Positions 8,044 to 14,601 of a DNA stretch of 18,342 bases are shown here, piece by piece. How positions within the stretch are numbered: the stretch's first letter is position 1; the number at the start of each line of letters is the position of its first letter. The notes under the pieces are model-generated. The model ran no database searches. It had not been told where the DNA came from and worked only from the letters and a program-made list of their open reading frames with translations. Source of the stretch: CBFDBT01 sp965603115 (GTDB lineage: Bacteria; Pseudomonadota; Alphaproteobacteria; Sphingomonadales; Kordiimonadaceae); the NCBI GenBank assembly GCA_965603115.1, contig CBFDBT010000036.1, positions 1 to 18,342 of the forward strand. The letters are read 5' to 3'. The translations under genes were made by a program, and so were the position numbers.

Positions 8044-8742
8044 ATGACAAATGCTCCGAAAATACTTGTTGCTGAAGATGAAGCTGGGCAGGCTGAAATA
8101 TTAAAATATAACCTTGAAGAAGCAGGATTTACAGTCAATGTTGCCAGGGATGGGCAGGCGGCTATCGACAGGATAGAAGAAACGCTGCCCGACTTGCTTG
8201 TGCTCGATTGGATGATGCCTGAAATGTCTGGTATAAAAATATTACGGTGGTTGCGAACTAAAGAAGATACCAAAAAGCTGCCCGTTATTATGCTTACCGC
8301 ACGAGGGGAAGAGGATGATAAACTTCGAGGATTTGAAGTTGGTGTTGATGACTTTGTAGTAAAGCCCTATTTGCCAAGCGAACTAATCGCACGGATCAAT
8401 GCGCTTTTGCGGCGCTCAAGACCTGAGCTTTTGGATGACATTCTTACCTGTAGTGATATTATTATGGACCTAGAGCGTAAAAAAGTAACACGCGGTGGCG
8501 ATATTATTAATCTTAGTCCGACTGAATTTCGATTATTAAAAGTTTTTCTTTCTCGCCCCGGTAAGGTGTTTAGCCGTAATCAATTGCTTGACCTAGCGTG
8601 GGGGCAAGACATCTATGTGGAAGACAGAACAGTTGATGTTTCTGTCAGGCGTTTGCGTAAAGCCCTTAATGAAGGTGGTAAACAAGACATGTTTCGCACA
8701 GTGCGAAGTGAAGGCTATGCTCTGGAAAGTCCCACAGGTTGA
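8044..8742 (+). CDS. phoB: Phosphate regulon response regulator PhoB
   Basis: This is an OmpR/PhoB-family response regulator of 232 residues. The receiver domain (about 6-122) has the acidic pair Glu11/Asp12, the phosphorylated Asp55 in LVLDWMMPEMSG, Thr in MLTARGEE and the conserved Lys in VVKPY. The winged-helix DNA-binding domain (about 135-230) ends with EDRTVDVSVRRLRKAL and FRTVRSEGYAL. It would bind the Pho box in front of pstS and so control its own operon. It lies 18 bases after phoU. The partner kinase gene phoR is not in this window. Sequence and context together make the identification very secure. Confidence 0.96.
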   Translation: MTNAPKILVAEDEAGQAEILKYNLEEAGFTVNVARDGQAAIDRIEETLPDLLVLDWMMPEMSGIKILRWLRTKEDTKKLPVIMLTARGEEDDKLRGFEVGVDDFVVKPYLPSELIARINALLRRSRPELLDDILTCSDIIMDLERKKVTRGGDIINLSPTEFRLLKVFLSRPGKVFSRNQLLDLAWGQDIYVEDRTVDVSVRRLRKALNEGGKQDMFRTVRSEGYALESPTG

Positions 8743-8841
8743 GAAAATACAATTTATTAATAGACTATTAAAATTTTATCTATTATAGTCCTCTTGGGTG
8801 TTAAGCGTTATAAATTTACCTTTGCCTTTGGGGGTGTTGAG

Positions 8842-9222
8842 ATGGTGAGTAGTAACAGCAATATAGAGTCTACAGCTCATGGCAATTTGCCCTATGAAGA
8901 TCATCATCGGTCTTTACCGCGCAGAAGTGTTTTATGGCGCGCTTTTATCCATGTGAATGGGCATAAATTTTCCTGCCAAATCAGAAATTTATCTGTAGGT
9001 GGTTTGAAGATTAAACTCGATATTCCATTTAAAAATGATGTCCTGGGCGTTGTGGAGATACCAAAATTTGGCCTATCGCTTAAAGCTAAAATCGCTTGGC
9101 AGTCCGAGGGTTTCTTCGGTGTGGAATTTCTTGACGCTCATGAAGTAATTCGTGAGCAGTTCCAAGATGGAGCCGCTGTTGTTGGTATTGATGCAGTACA
9201 CTTTATGAATGTGCTCACTTAA
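8842..9222 (+). CDS. PilZ-domain protein, putative cyclic-di-GMP receptor
   Basis: This small protein (126 residues from the chosen start) is essentially a single PilZ domain. It has RSLPR (Arg23-x3-Arg27) and, 22 residues later, NLSVGG (Asn49-x-Ser51-x2-Gly54), which match the RxxxR and (D/N)xSxxG cyclic-di-GMP-binding motifs. The ATG at 8842 is chosen because GGGGG at 8830-8834 makes a ribosome site 7 bases upstream; the frame is open back to a TTG at 8794 but without a better site. It lies 99 bases after phoB and has its own terminator, so it may be read with the pho operon or separately. Output partner unknown; such single-domain PilZ proteins usually act by protein-protein contact in motility, exopolysaccharide or cell-cycle control. 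Confidence 0.85.
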   Translation: MVSSNSNIESTAHGNLPYEDHHRSLPRRSVLWRAFIHVNGHKFSCQIRNLSVGGLKIKLDIPFKNDVLGVVEIPKFGLSLKAKIAWQSEGFFGVEFLDAHEVIREQFQDGAAVVGIDAVHFMNVLT

Positions 9223-9247
9223 AGATTTATAATTTATTTAATTACGA

Positions 9248-9280
9248 AAGCCCTGCCTTCAAATTATGTCAGGGTTTTTT
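9248..9280 (+). terminator. Rho-independent terminator after the PilZ gene
   Basis: A nine-base-pair stem including one G-U pair (AAAGCCCTG with CAGGGTTTT, 9248-9256 region with 9270-9278) runs into six T. The loop is about 14 nt. It separates the phosphate/PilZ block from kbl-tdh. Confidence 0.7.
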
Positions 9281-9331
9281 ATATGCGAATGCCATGAAAA
9301 AATGACCTATGGCAATTATCTCCTTTATTAA

Positions 9332-9364
9332 ATAGTATAGCTACTATAGTGAGTGTTTTATAGT
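9332..9364 (+). promoter_or_regulatory. Candidate kbl promoter with inverted repeat
   Basis: ATAGTA (9332-9337) and TACTAT (9342-9347) form a perfect 6-bp inverted repeat with 4 bases between. Twelve bases downstream is TATAGT (9359-9364), a five-of-six -10 match. The repeat occupies the -35 region, where no consensus -35 is seen, so it may be an operator. The AT-richness of this region makes a chance repeat possible. Confidence 0.4.
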
Positions 9365-9398
9365 ATATATAAGGCTATGGAATGAAAAGGATTGCCCC

Positions 9399-10595
9399 AT
9401 GTCAGGTCGCTATATTGATCACCTTACAACTGAAATTGAAACGTTAAAGACCAGTGGGCTTTATAAAAGTGAGCGGGTTATTACGTCTCCCCAGCAAGCG
9501 AGTGTTACTGTAGAAGGCAGAGACGGTGAAAATTTCATAAACTTTTGTGCCAATAATTACCTTGGTCTATCCAATGAGCATATCCTTGTGGAGACCGCAA
9601 AAGAGGCGCTTGATGCTTATGGTTATGGTATGTCTTCAGTGCGTTTCATTTGTGGAACACAGACACCGCACAAGGCACTAGAAGCCAAGCTTGCTAGATT
9701 TTTAGGTAAGGGCGATGTCATTCTCTATCCAAGTTGTTTTGACGCCAATGCAGGCCTGTTTGAGACTTTACTCACAGAGGAAGATGCCATCATTTCAGAT
9801 GCGCTAAATCATGCCAGTATCATTGATGGTGTACGCCTGTGTAAAGCCAAGCGCTTTCGCTATGCGAATAATGATATGGCCGCGCTGGAAAAGTGCTTAA
9901 TGGATGCGGCAGATGCGCGCTTTCGCATGATAGCAACCGACGGTGTCTTTTCTATGGACGGCGTATTAGCCAATCTGCCAGCTATATGTGACTTGGCTGA
10001 AAAATATGATGCAATGGTGATGGTAGACGATAGTCACGCGGTTGGCTTTATGGGGTCTAATGGTGCCGGTACGCCCGAGCATTTTGGTGTCACTGACCGC
10101 GTTGATATTATCACAGGTACACTTGGTAAGGCATTAGGCGGAGCGTCCGGCGGCTATACAGCAGCGTCGCCCAAAGTGGTTGAATGGCTCCGGCAGCGTT
10201 CGCGGCCCTACCTTTTTTCAAACACTGTCGCACCCGTTATTGCTGCAACCAGCATAAAGGTTATTGAGTTGCTCGCAGAAAGCAGTGACTTGCGCGATAA
10301 AGTGCATAGCAATGCGGCGTATTTCCGTGCAGAAATGAACAAGTTAGGCTTTACTCTAGCCGGTGCTGATCACCCGATTGTGCCGGTAATGCTGGGGGAT
10401 GCAGCACTTGCCAGTAAAATGGCGGATATGCTGCTGGCGGAAGGTGTTTTTGTTATTGGATTTTCCTTCCCGGTTGTGCCACACGGCGAGGCACGCATTC
10501 GCACACAAATATCTGCCGGACATTCTCGTGCAGACCTTGACCACACCATTAAAGCCTTCGCCAAAATTGGGCGCGAGCTTGACATTATTGACTAA
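9399..10595 (+). CDS. kbl: Glycine C-acetyltransferase (2-amino-3-ketobutyrate CoA ligase)
   Basis: Kbl cleaves 2-amino-3-oxobutyrate with CoA to glycine and acetyl-CoA, the second step of threonine breakdown. The 398 residues match the family length. Features are the early FCANNYLGLSN (49-59), FICGTQTPHKALE (83-95), the PLP-contacting DDSHAVGFMG (210-219) and TGTLGKALGGASGGY with the PLP Lys244, the same number as in the E. coli enzyme. It is an alpha-oxoamine synthase; close relatives (5-aminolevulinate synthase, KAS) are excluded mainly by the tdh gene 12 bases downstream. Start supported by AAAAGGA seven bases upstream. Confidence 0.96.
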   Translation: MSGRYIDHLTTEIETLKTSGLYKSERVITSPQQASVTVEGRDGENFINFCANNYLGLSNEHILVETAKEALDAYGYGMSSVRFICGTQTPHKALEAKLARFLGKGDVILYPSCFDANAGLFETLLTEEDAIISDALNHASIIDGVRLCKAKRFRYANNDMAALEKCLMDAADARFRMIATDGVFSMDGVLANLPAICDLAEKYDAMVMVDDSHAVGFMGSNGAGTPEHFGVTDRVDIITGTLGKALGGASGGYTAASPKVVEWLRQRSRPYLFSNTVAPVIAATSIKVIELLAESSDLRDKVHSNAAYFRAEMNKLGFTLAGADHPIVPVMLGDAALASKMADMLLAEGVFVIGFSFPVVPHGEARIRTQISAGHSRADLDHTIKAFAKIGRELDIID

Positions 10596-10607
10596 GGGAC
10601 AGCTTCT

Positions 10608-11639
10608 ATGAAAGCACTTGTTAAAGCAAAAGCAGAGGTTGGTATCTGGATGGAAGATGTGCCAATGCCGAAGGTTGGTCACAATGACGTCTTGGTCAAG
10701 GTGCATAAAACGGCAATTTGTGGCACAGATATTCATATTTATAACTGGGACCAGTGGGCGCAAGATACAATTCCCGTTCCGATGACAGTGGGTCATGAAT
10801 TTGCGGGTGAAATTGTCGAACTTGGCTCAGAGGTAGCAGGTCTCAAGATTGGTCAGCGTGTATCGGCTGAAGGCCATATCACCTGTGGCCATTGCCGCAA
10901 TTGTCGTGCAGGCGAGCGCCATTTATGTCGCAATACGGTTGGTATAGGCGTTGATCGCTCGGGAGCATTTGCGGAATATATAGCCGTTCCAGCCACTAAT
11001 ATCTGTCCACTCCCCCAAGGGATTAGCGATGATTTGGGCTCAATTCTTGATCCGCTGGGTAATGCAGCGCACACAGCGCTTACTTTTGATTTAGTGGGTG
11101 AAGATGTGCTTATTACCGGGGCTGGGCCTATAGGTATTATGGCGGTAGCAATCGCCAGAAAAGTGGGCGCGCGCAATGTTGTTATCACCGATGTTAATGA
11201 TTTCAGACTCGGCCTTGCGTTTCAGATGGGTGCGACACGTACGGTCAATGTCACTAATAAGAATTTAAAAGAGGTAATGGCAGAGCTCGGTATGACAGAA
11301 GGCTTTGACGTAGGGCTGGAAATGTCCGGTGTGCCGTCAGCCTTTTCCGAGATGCTCGATACTATGAACCATGGCGGTAAAATAGCGCTTCTGGGTATCA
11401 TGCCGCAAGGCACAGGCATTAATTGGAACCATGTTATTTTCAAAGGGCTTGAGGTGCACGGCATTTACGGACGTAAGATGTTCGAAACATGGTATAAAAT
11501 GATCGCCATGATCGAAGCAGGGCTTGACCTTGCCCCCATCATCACACATCACTTCAAAGTTGATGATTTCCAACAAGGCTTTGACGCCATGCGTTCTGGC
11601 ACGTCTGGTAAAGTTATTCTTGACTGGACACAGCCCTAA
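10608..11639 (+). CDS. tdh: L-threonine 3-dehydrogenase
   Basis: Tdh oxidises L-threonine to 2-amino-3-oxobutyrate with NAD+, feeding Kbl. This 343-residue protein is a zinc-dependent medium-chain dehydrogenase. Catalytic zinc ligands are Cys38 (AICGTDIHIYNWD), His63 and Glu64 (GHEFAGE). The structural zinc site is Cys93, 96, 99 and 107 (CGHCRNCRAGERHLC). A Rossmann motif ITGAGPIGIMA follows at about 168. The CGTDIHIYNWDQWA string is typical of Tdh rather than of sorbitol or other polyol dehydrogenases. Co-operonic with kbl. No terminator is visible in the 51 bases before the next gene. Confidence 0.96.
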   Translation: MKALVKAKAEVGIWMEDVPMPKVGHNDVLVKVHKTAICGTDIHIYNWDQWAQDTIPVPMTVGHEFAGEIVELGSEVAGLKIGQRVSAEGHITCGHCRNCRAGERHLCRNTVGIGVDRSGAFAEYIAVPATNICPLPQGISDDLGSILDPLGNAAHTALTFDLVGEDVLITGAGPIGIMAVAIARKVGARNVVITDVNDFRLGLAFQMGATRTVNVTNKNLKEVMAELGMTEGFDVGLEMSGVPSAFSEMLDTMNHGGKIALLGIMPQGTGINWNHVIFKGLEVHGIYGRKMFETWYKMIAMIEAGLDLAPIITHHFKVDDFQQGFDAMRSGTSGKVILDWTQP

Positions 11640-11677
11640 GGGTCAGGCTTGCAGTATTGCATTGCGGTGAAAGCTAT

Positions 11678-11695
11678 GCCATAGTGAATTATGGC
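11678..11695 (+). repeat. Inverted repeat spanning the start codon of the RAYT-like gene
   Basis: GCCATA (11678-11683) and TATGGC (11690-11695) form a perfect 6-bp stem with a 6-nt loop. The ATG (11691-11693) lies inside the right arm. If formed in RNA it would hide the start codon. No strong Shine-Dalgarno sequence is visible upstream, so translation of this gene is likely weak. Confidence 0.4.
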
Positions 11696-12605
11696 TAGAA
11701 AACCACGCATACATTTCCCAGGGGCTACTTACCACGTGACGCTTCGTGGTAACGGCGGGCAGGATATCTTTTTTGACGAGGATGATGGCCGCGAATTTCG
11801 GGCGCTGATCGCTGATGGCCTCGACCGTATGGGGCACAAGCTCTATGCCTATACTCTTTTACCCAACACTATCCATTTGCTAATCGAGGTCGGTGATGTG
11901 CCGCTGTCAAAGATTATGCAAAATCTTTCCTTTCGTTATACGCGCTATATCAACATTAAAATGGACCGTGAAGGGCATTTGTTTGGCGGTCGCTTCAAGG
12001 CTTTGCTCATTGATCCTGATAAATATTTGCTGAGCGCCATGCGCGCCATTCATATGGCCCCTGTGCGAGCTGACCTGGCCGCATCGGCAAGTGATTGGCT
12101 TTGGGGCTCGGATCGCGCCTATCGACGTAGGGAAAGCGATAATTTTATTAACAGTGCTAAACTTCTGCAAATGCTTTCCACAAAGACCGCGGATCAAACT
12201 GCGGCTTACGAGCGCTTTATGAAGGAAGCTGGTCAAGAGGTATGGCCGCCCGAGGGAATATGTGGCGACATCATAGGCGACGCGAGCTTTATCTCTAAAG
12301 CTACGGGTTTTGTTGCCCATGCCAAGGTTGAGCATGTCGCGCTTTCAGCCAAACAACTGTTCGATCTCGCTGAAAAGCATTTGGATGTAACAAGAGCAGA
12401 GCTTAAAGGGCTATCCAAGGCGCGGGCTATTACGCATAAGAGAGCGATTTTTGCCAGAGCTGTGCATGAAACGTGCGGATACTCAATGGCCGAGATAGCA
12501 AAAGGCTTGAAACGCGATGGCTCAAGCCTTGGTCGCTTGGTGCAAAAATTGCGCGACGAAGAGCCTGCGGTACAGGCTCTTAAAAATGCTATATTAAGGG
12601 CATAA
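11691..12605 (+). CDS. RAYT-like IS200/Y1 transposase-family protein with substituted catalytic residues
   Basis: The 304-residue protein has the family fold signature from its first residues (MARKPRIHFPGATYHVTLRGN, then QDIFF, GHLFGGRFKA and PVRADL), as in REP-associated tyrosine transposases. The HUH metal motif normally reads PNHxHLL; here it is PNTIHLL, so Thr60 replaces the first His. The nucleophilic Tyr of the RYxxxNPVRA motif is Ala119, and its Asn is Ala123 (RAIHMAPVRA, 118-127). The C-terminal part (about 217-290) is a DnaA-domain-IV-like helix-turn-helix region, apparently intact. No frameshift or stop interrupts it, and no terminal repeats or target duplications of an insertion sequence are seen. 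It probably binds DNA but cannot cut it by the usual chemistry. It follows tdh by 51 bases and converges on gabD with only 4 bases between. Confidence 0.82.
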   Translation: MARKPRIHFPGATYHVTLRGNGGQDIFFDEDDGREFRALIADGLDRMGHKLYAYTLLPNTIHLLIEVGDVPLSKIMQNLSFRYTRYINIKMDREGHLFGGRFKALLIDPDKYLLSAMRAIHMAPVRADLAASASDWLWGSDRAYRRRESDNFINSAKLLQMLSTKTADQTAAYERFMKEAGQEVWPPEGICGDIIGDASFISKATGFVAHAKVEHVALSAKQLFDLAEKHLDVTRAELKGLSKARAITHKRAIFARAVHETCGYSMAEIAKGLKRDGSSLGRLVQKLRDEEPAVQALKNAILRA

Positions 12606-12609
12606 AGTT

Positions 12610-14064
12610 TTAACTAATTCCACCTAGCAGCATATATTTTGTCTCGACATATTCTTCAATGCCTTGGTAGGAGCCTTCGCGGCCAATACCCGATTCCTTA
12701 ACGCCGCCAAATGGCGCCACTTCGGTAGAAAGCAAGCCGGTGTTAACTGCGACCATGCCGCTTTCCAGGGCTTCCCCAACGCGGAATATACGCGCCATAT
12801 CACGGGCAAAAAAGTAAGAGGCCAGACCAAACTCGGTATCATTGGCCCAAGCGATGACTTCGTCTTCTGTGTCAAATTTAATCACAGGGGCTAGCGGGCC
12901 AAAGGTTTCTTCAGATGCTACTGCCATTTCTTGTGTGGCATTGGTAATGACAGTGGGTTCAAAAAAGGAGCCGCCAAGGGCGTGGCGTTTGCCGCCAGTT
13001 GTGACCTTGCCGCCTTTTTCTACAGCGTCAGCGATATGTTCTTCAATTTTGTCTACTGCGCCCATATCAATGAGAGGGCCTTGCATAACACCGTCTTCGG
13101 TGCCGTTGCCGACTTTTAGGGCTTCTACTTTGGCTTTAAACTTGGTGGCAAATTCATCATATACACCCGCTTGAACGTAAAGGCGATTTGCGCAAACACA
13201 TGTTTGGCCCGAGTTACGATATTTGGATATCATTGCACCTTCAACAGCGGCGTCCACGTCCGCGTCATCAAAGACGATAAAGGGCGCGTTGCCGCCAAGT
13301 TCCATCGATACTTTTTTCACAGTGTCTGCGGATTGTTTCATCAAAAGTTTGCCAACTTCGGTGGAGCCAGTGAAGGTGATTTTACGCACAATCGGACTTG
13401 ATGTCATCTCAGCGCCAATATCACGCGAGGCACCAGTGACCACATTAAAAACGCCAGCAGGTAAGCCCGCACGCTCACCAAGCTCAGCTAGGGCTAATGC
13501 AGAGTAGGGCGTTTGTGTTGCTGGTTTAACAACGATAGTGCAGCCTGCAGCGATGGCAGGGCCAGCTTTGCGTGTGATCATGGCAGAGGGGAAGTTCCAC
13601 GGTGTGATAGCCGCCACCACACCGATAGGCTGCTTGAGGACCAGAATGCGCTTGTCGCTTTGGTGCTGGGGAATAACGTCGCCGTAAATGCGTTTGCATT
13701 CTTCACCAAACCATTCGATGAAACTCGCTGCATAGCCAATTTCACCTTTGGCTTCTGCTAGTGATTTACCTTGCTCCAAGGTCATGATCATGGCGAGATC
13801 ATCCACATTTTCCATCATCAACTCAAACCAGCGGCGCATGATTGCCGCTCTTTCTTTGGCGGTTTTAGCGCGCCATGCGGGCAGGGCTGCATCGGCGGCG
13901 GCTATGGCGGCCTTTGTCTCATCAGCTTTCATATAAGGGACAGTGCCAAGCACATCGTCTGTGGCAGGGTTTGTAACCTCTGCCGTTTCACCGCTATCAG
14001 CATTTAGCCACGCGCCATTGATATAACATTTTTGTCTGAATAGTTTTGTGTCTGATAGTTTCAT
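12610..14064 (-). CDS. gabD: NAD(P)-dependent succinate-semialdehyde dehydrogenase, GabD type
   Basis: This aldehyde dehydrogenase-superfamily protein of 484 residues resembles E. coli GabD throughout (same length class, ending GREGSYQGIEEYVETKYMLLGG). The oxyanion Asn157 is in PWNFPSAM, the cofactor Lys180 in VVKPA, the general base Glu255 in MELGGNAP, and the nucleophile Cys289 in SGQTCVC. The paired Cys291 is the partner for redox switching known in this family. It oxidises succinate semialdehyde to succinate, or glutarate semialdehyde to glutarate as some homologues do. No gabT lies next to it; the class III aminotransferase 10 kb away is unlikely to be in the same operon. Ribosome site AGGGAC precedes the ATG. 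No terminator is visible at its 3' end. Confidence 0.9.
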   Translation of the reverse strand: MKLSDTKLFRQKCYINGAWLNADSGETAEVTNPATDDVLGTVPYMKADETKAAIAAADAALPAWRAKTAKERAAIMRRWFELMMENVDDLAMIMTLEQGKSLAEAKGEIGYAASFIEWFGEECKRIYGDVIPQHQSDKRILVLKQPIGVVAAITPWNFPSAMITRKAGPAIAAGCTIVVKPATQTPYSALALAELGERAGLPAGVFNVVTGASRDIGAEMTSSPIVRKITFTGSTEVGKLLMKQSADTVKKVSMELGGNAPFIVFDDADVDAAVEGAMISKYRNSGQTCVCANRLYVQAGVYDEFATKFKAKVEALKVGNGTEDGVMQGPLIDMGAVDKIEEHIADAVEKGGKVTTGGKRHALGGSFFEPTVITNATQEMAVASEETFGPLAPVIKFDTEDEVIAWANDTEFGLASYFFARDMARIFRVGEALESGMVAVNTGLLSTEVAPFGGVKESGIGREGSYQGIEEYVETKYMLLGGIS

Positions 14065-14183
14065 GATTTTTGTCCCTGATATATTTCTTTTCGCAACTCT
14101 ACGATCTTACAAGGGAGGGTCAAGGCGAAACTTGATAAGAGGAGATTATGTAGTAGTGTATTCTTTGGGGAGAGAAATCAAAA

Positions 14184-14546
14184 ATGATCCATAGATTTTT
14201 GTATATACCATTTTCTGACAAACTTGATGATGGGGATTATGTTTGGCGAAATAGAATCGCGGGAAAAGGCTACCGATTCAAAGCTTCTGAAGCTGAGCCG
14301 TTTATTTTTTATACAAGGATATTGATAATACTCTTCTTTGGTTTGTTCTTTTATACACAGTTGAGTGATACTGCTTTTGTACCAGAGGGAATGGAATTTG
14401 AAACTGCTCAAGATTTAGTTGGATATAAGTTTAATAAGTTCTTTTTAATTTTCATCTTCTTTGCCGCTATAAACGCTATTATTTATTTCAGGCTTTTCGC
14501 TTTAGCGAGATCACGTGGAGCTGGTAAAGATAATGCAACCAAATAA
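14184..14546 (+). CDS. Small membrane protein of unknown function (two TM segments)
   Basis: I do not recognise this 120-residue protein. It has a charged N-terminal 38 residues, two hydrophobic segments (about 40-60 and 84-103), a short acidic stretch between them (about 61-80, probably periplasmic) and a basic tail ending RSRGAGKDNATK. The positive-inside rule puts both ends in the cytoplasm. A GGGGAGAG ribosome site 9 bases before the ATG supports it being real. It stands alone between two minus-strand genes, and its stop codon overlaps the terminator of the minus-strand gene to the right. No homology-based function can be offered. Confidence 0.7.
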   Translation: MIHRFLYIPFSDKLDDGDYVWRNRIAGKGYRFKASEAEPFIFYTRILIILFFGLFFYTQLSDTAFVPEGMEFETAQDLVGYKFNKFFLIFIFFAAINAIIYFRLFALARSRGAGKDNATK

Positions 14547-14578
14547 AAAAGGCGATGAAAGCCTCTGCAATCACCGCC
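14545..14578 (-). terminator. Rho-independent terminator of the propeller-amidohydrolase gene
   Basis: On the minus strand, GGCGGTGA (14578-14571) pairs with TCATCGCC (14558-14551), including one G-U pair, and is followed by six T (14550-14545). In the plus direction the same stem has an A-C mismatch and no good U tract. It begins 24 bases after the stop codon of the minus-strand gene. Confidence 0.75.
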
Positions 14579-14601
14579 TCTTCAATTGTTAGATTTAAGT
14601 C

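Noticed and set aside
8759..8790. AT-rich inverted repeats (GACTAT/ATAGTC and AATAGA/TCTATT) after phoB
   Set aside because: There is no T tract, the arms are short and the region is very AT-rich, so it is not supported as a terminator.
8794..8841. TTG start giving a PilZ protein longer by 16 residues
   Set aside because: The ATG at 8842 has a better ribosome site, and the added residues are not part of the PilZ domain.
10356..10796. 146-codon minus-strand open frame across kbl and tdh
   Set aside because: It overlaps two well-identified genes on the other strand and has a Cys/His-rich composition typical of shadow translation.
1599..14064. Reading the aminotransferase and gabD together as a GABA-degradation pair
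   Set aside because: They are 10 kb apart with many unrelated genes between, and the aminotransferase is coupled to a BKACE gene instead.
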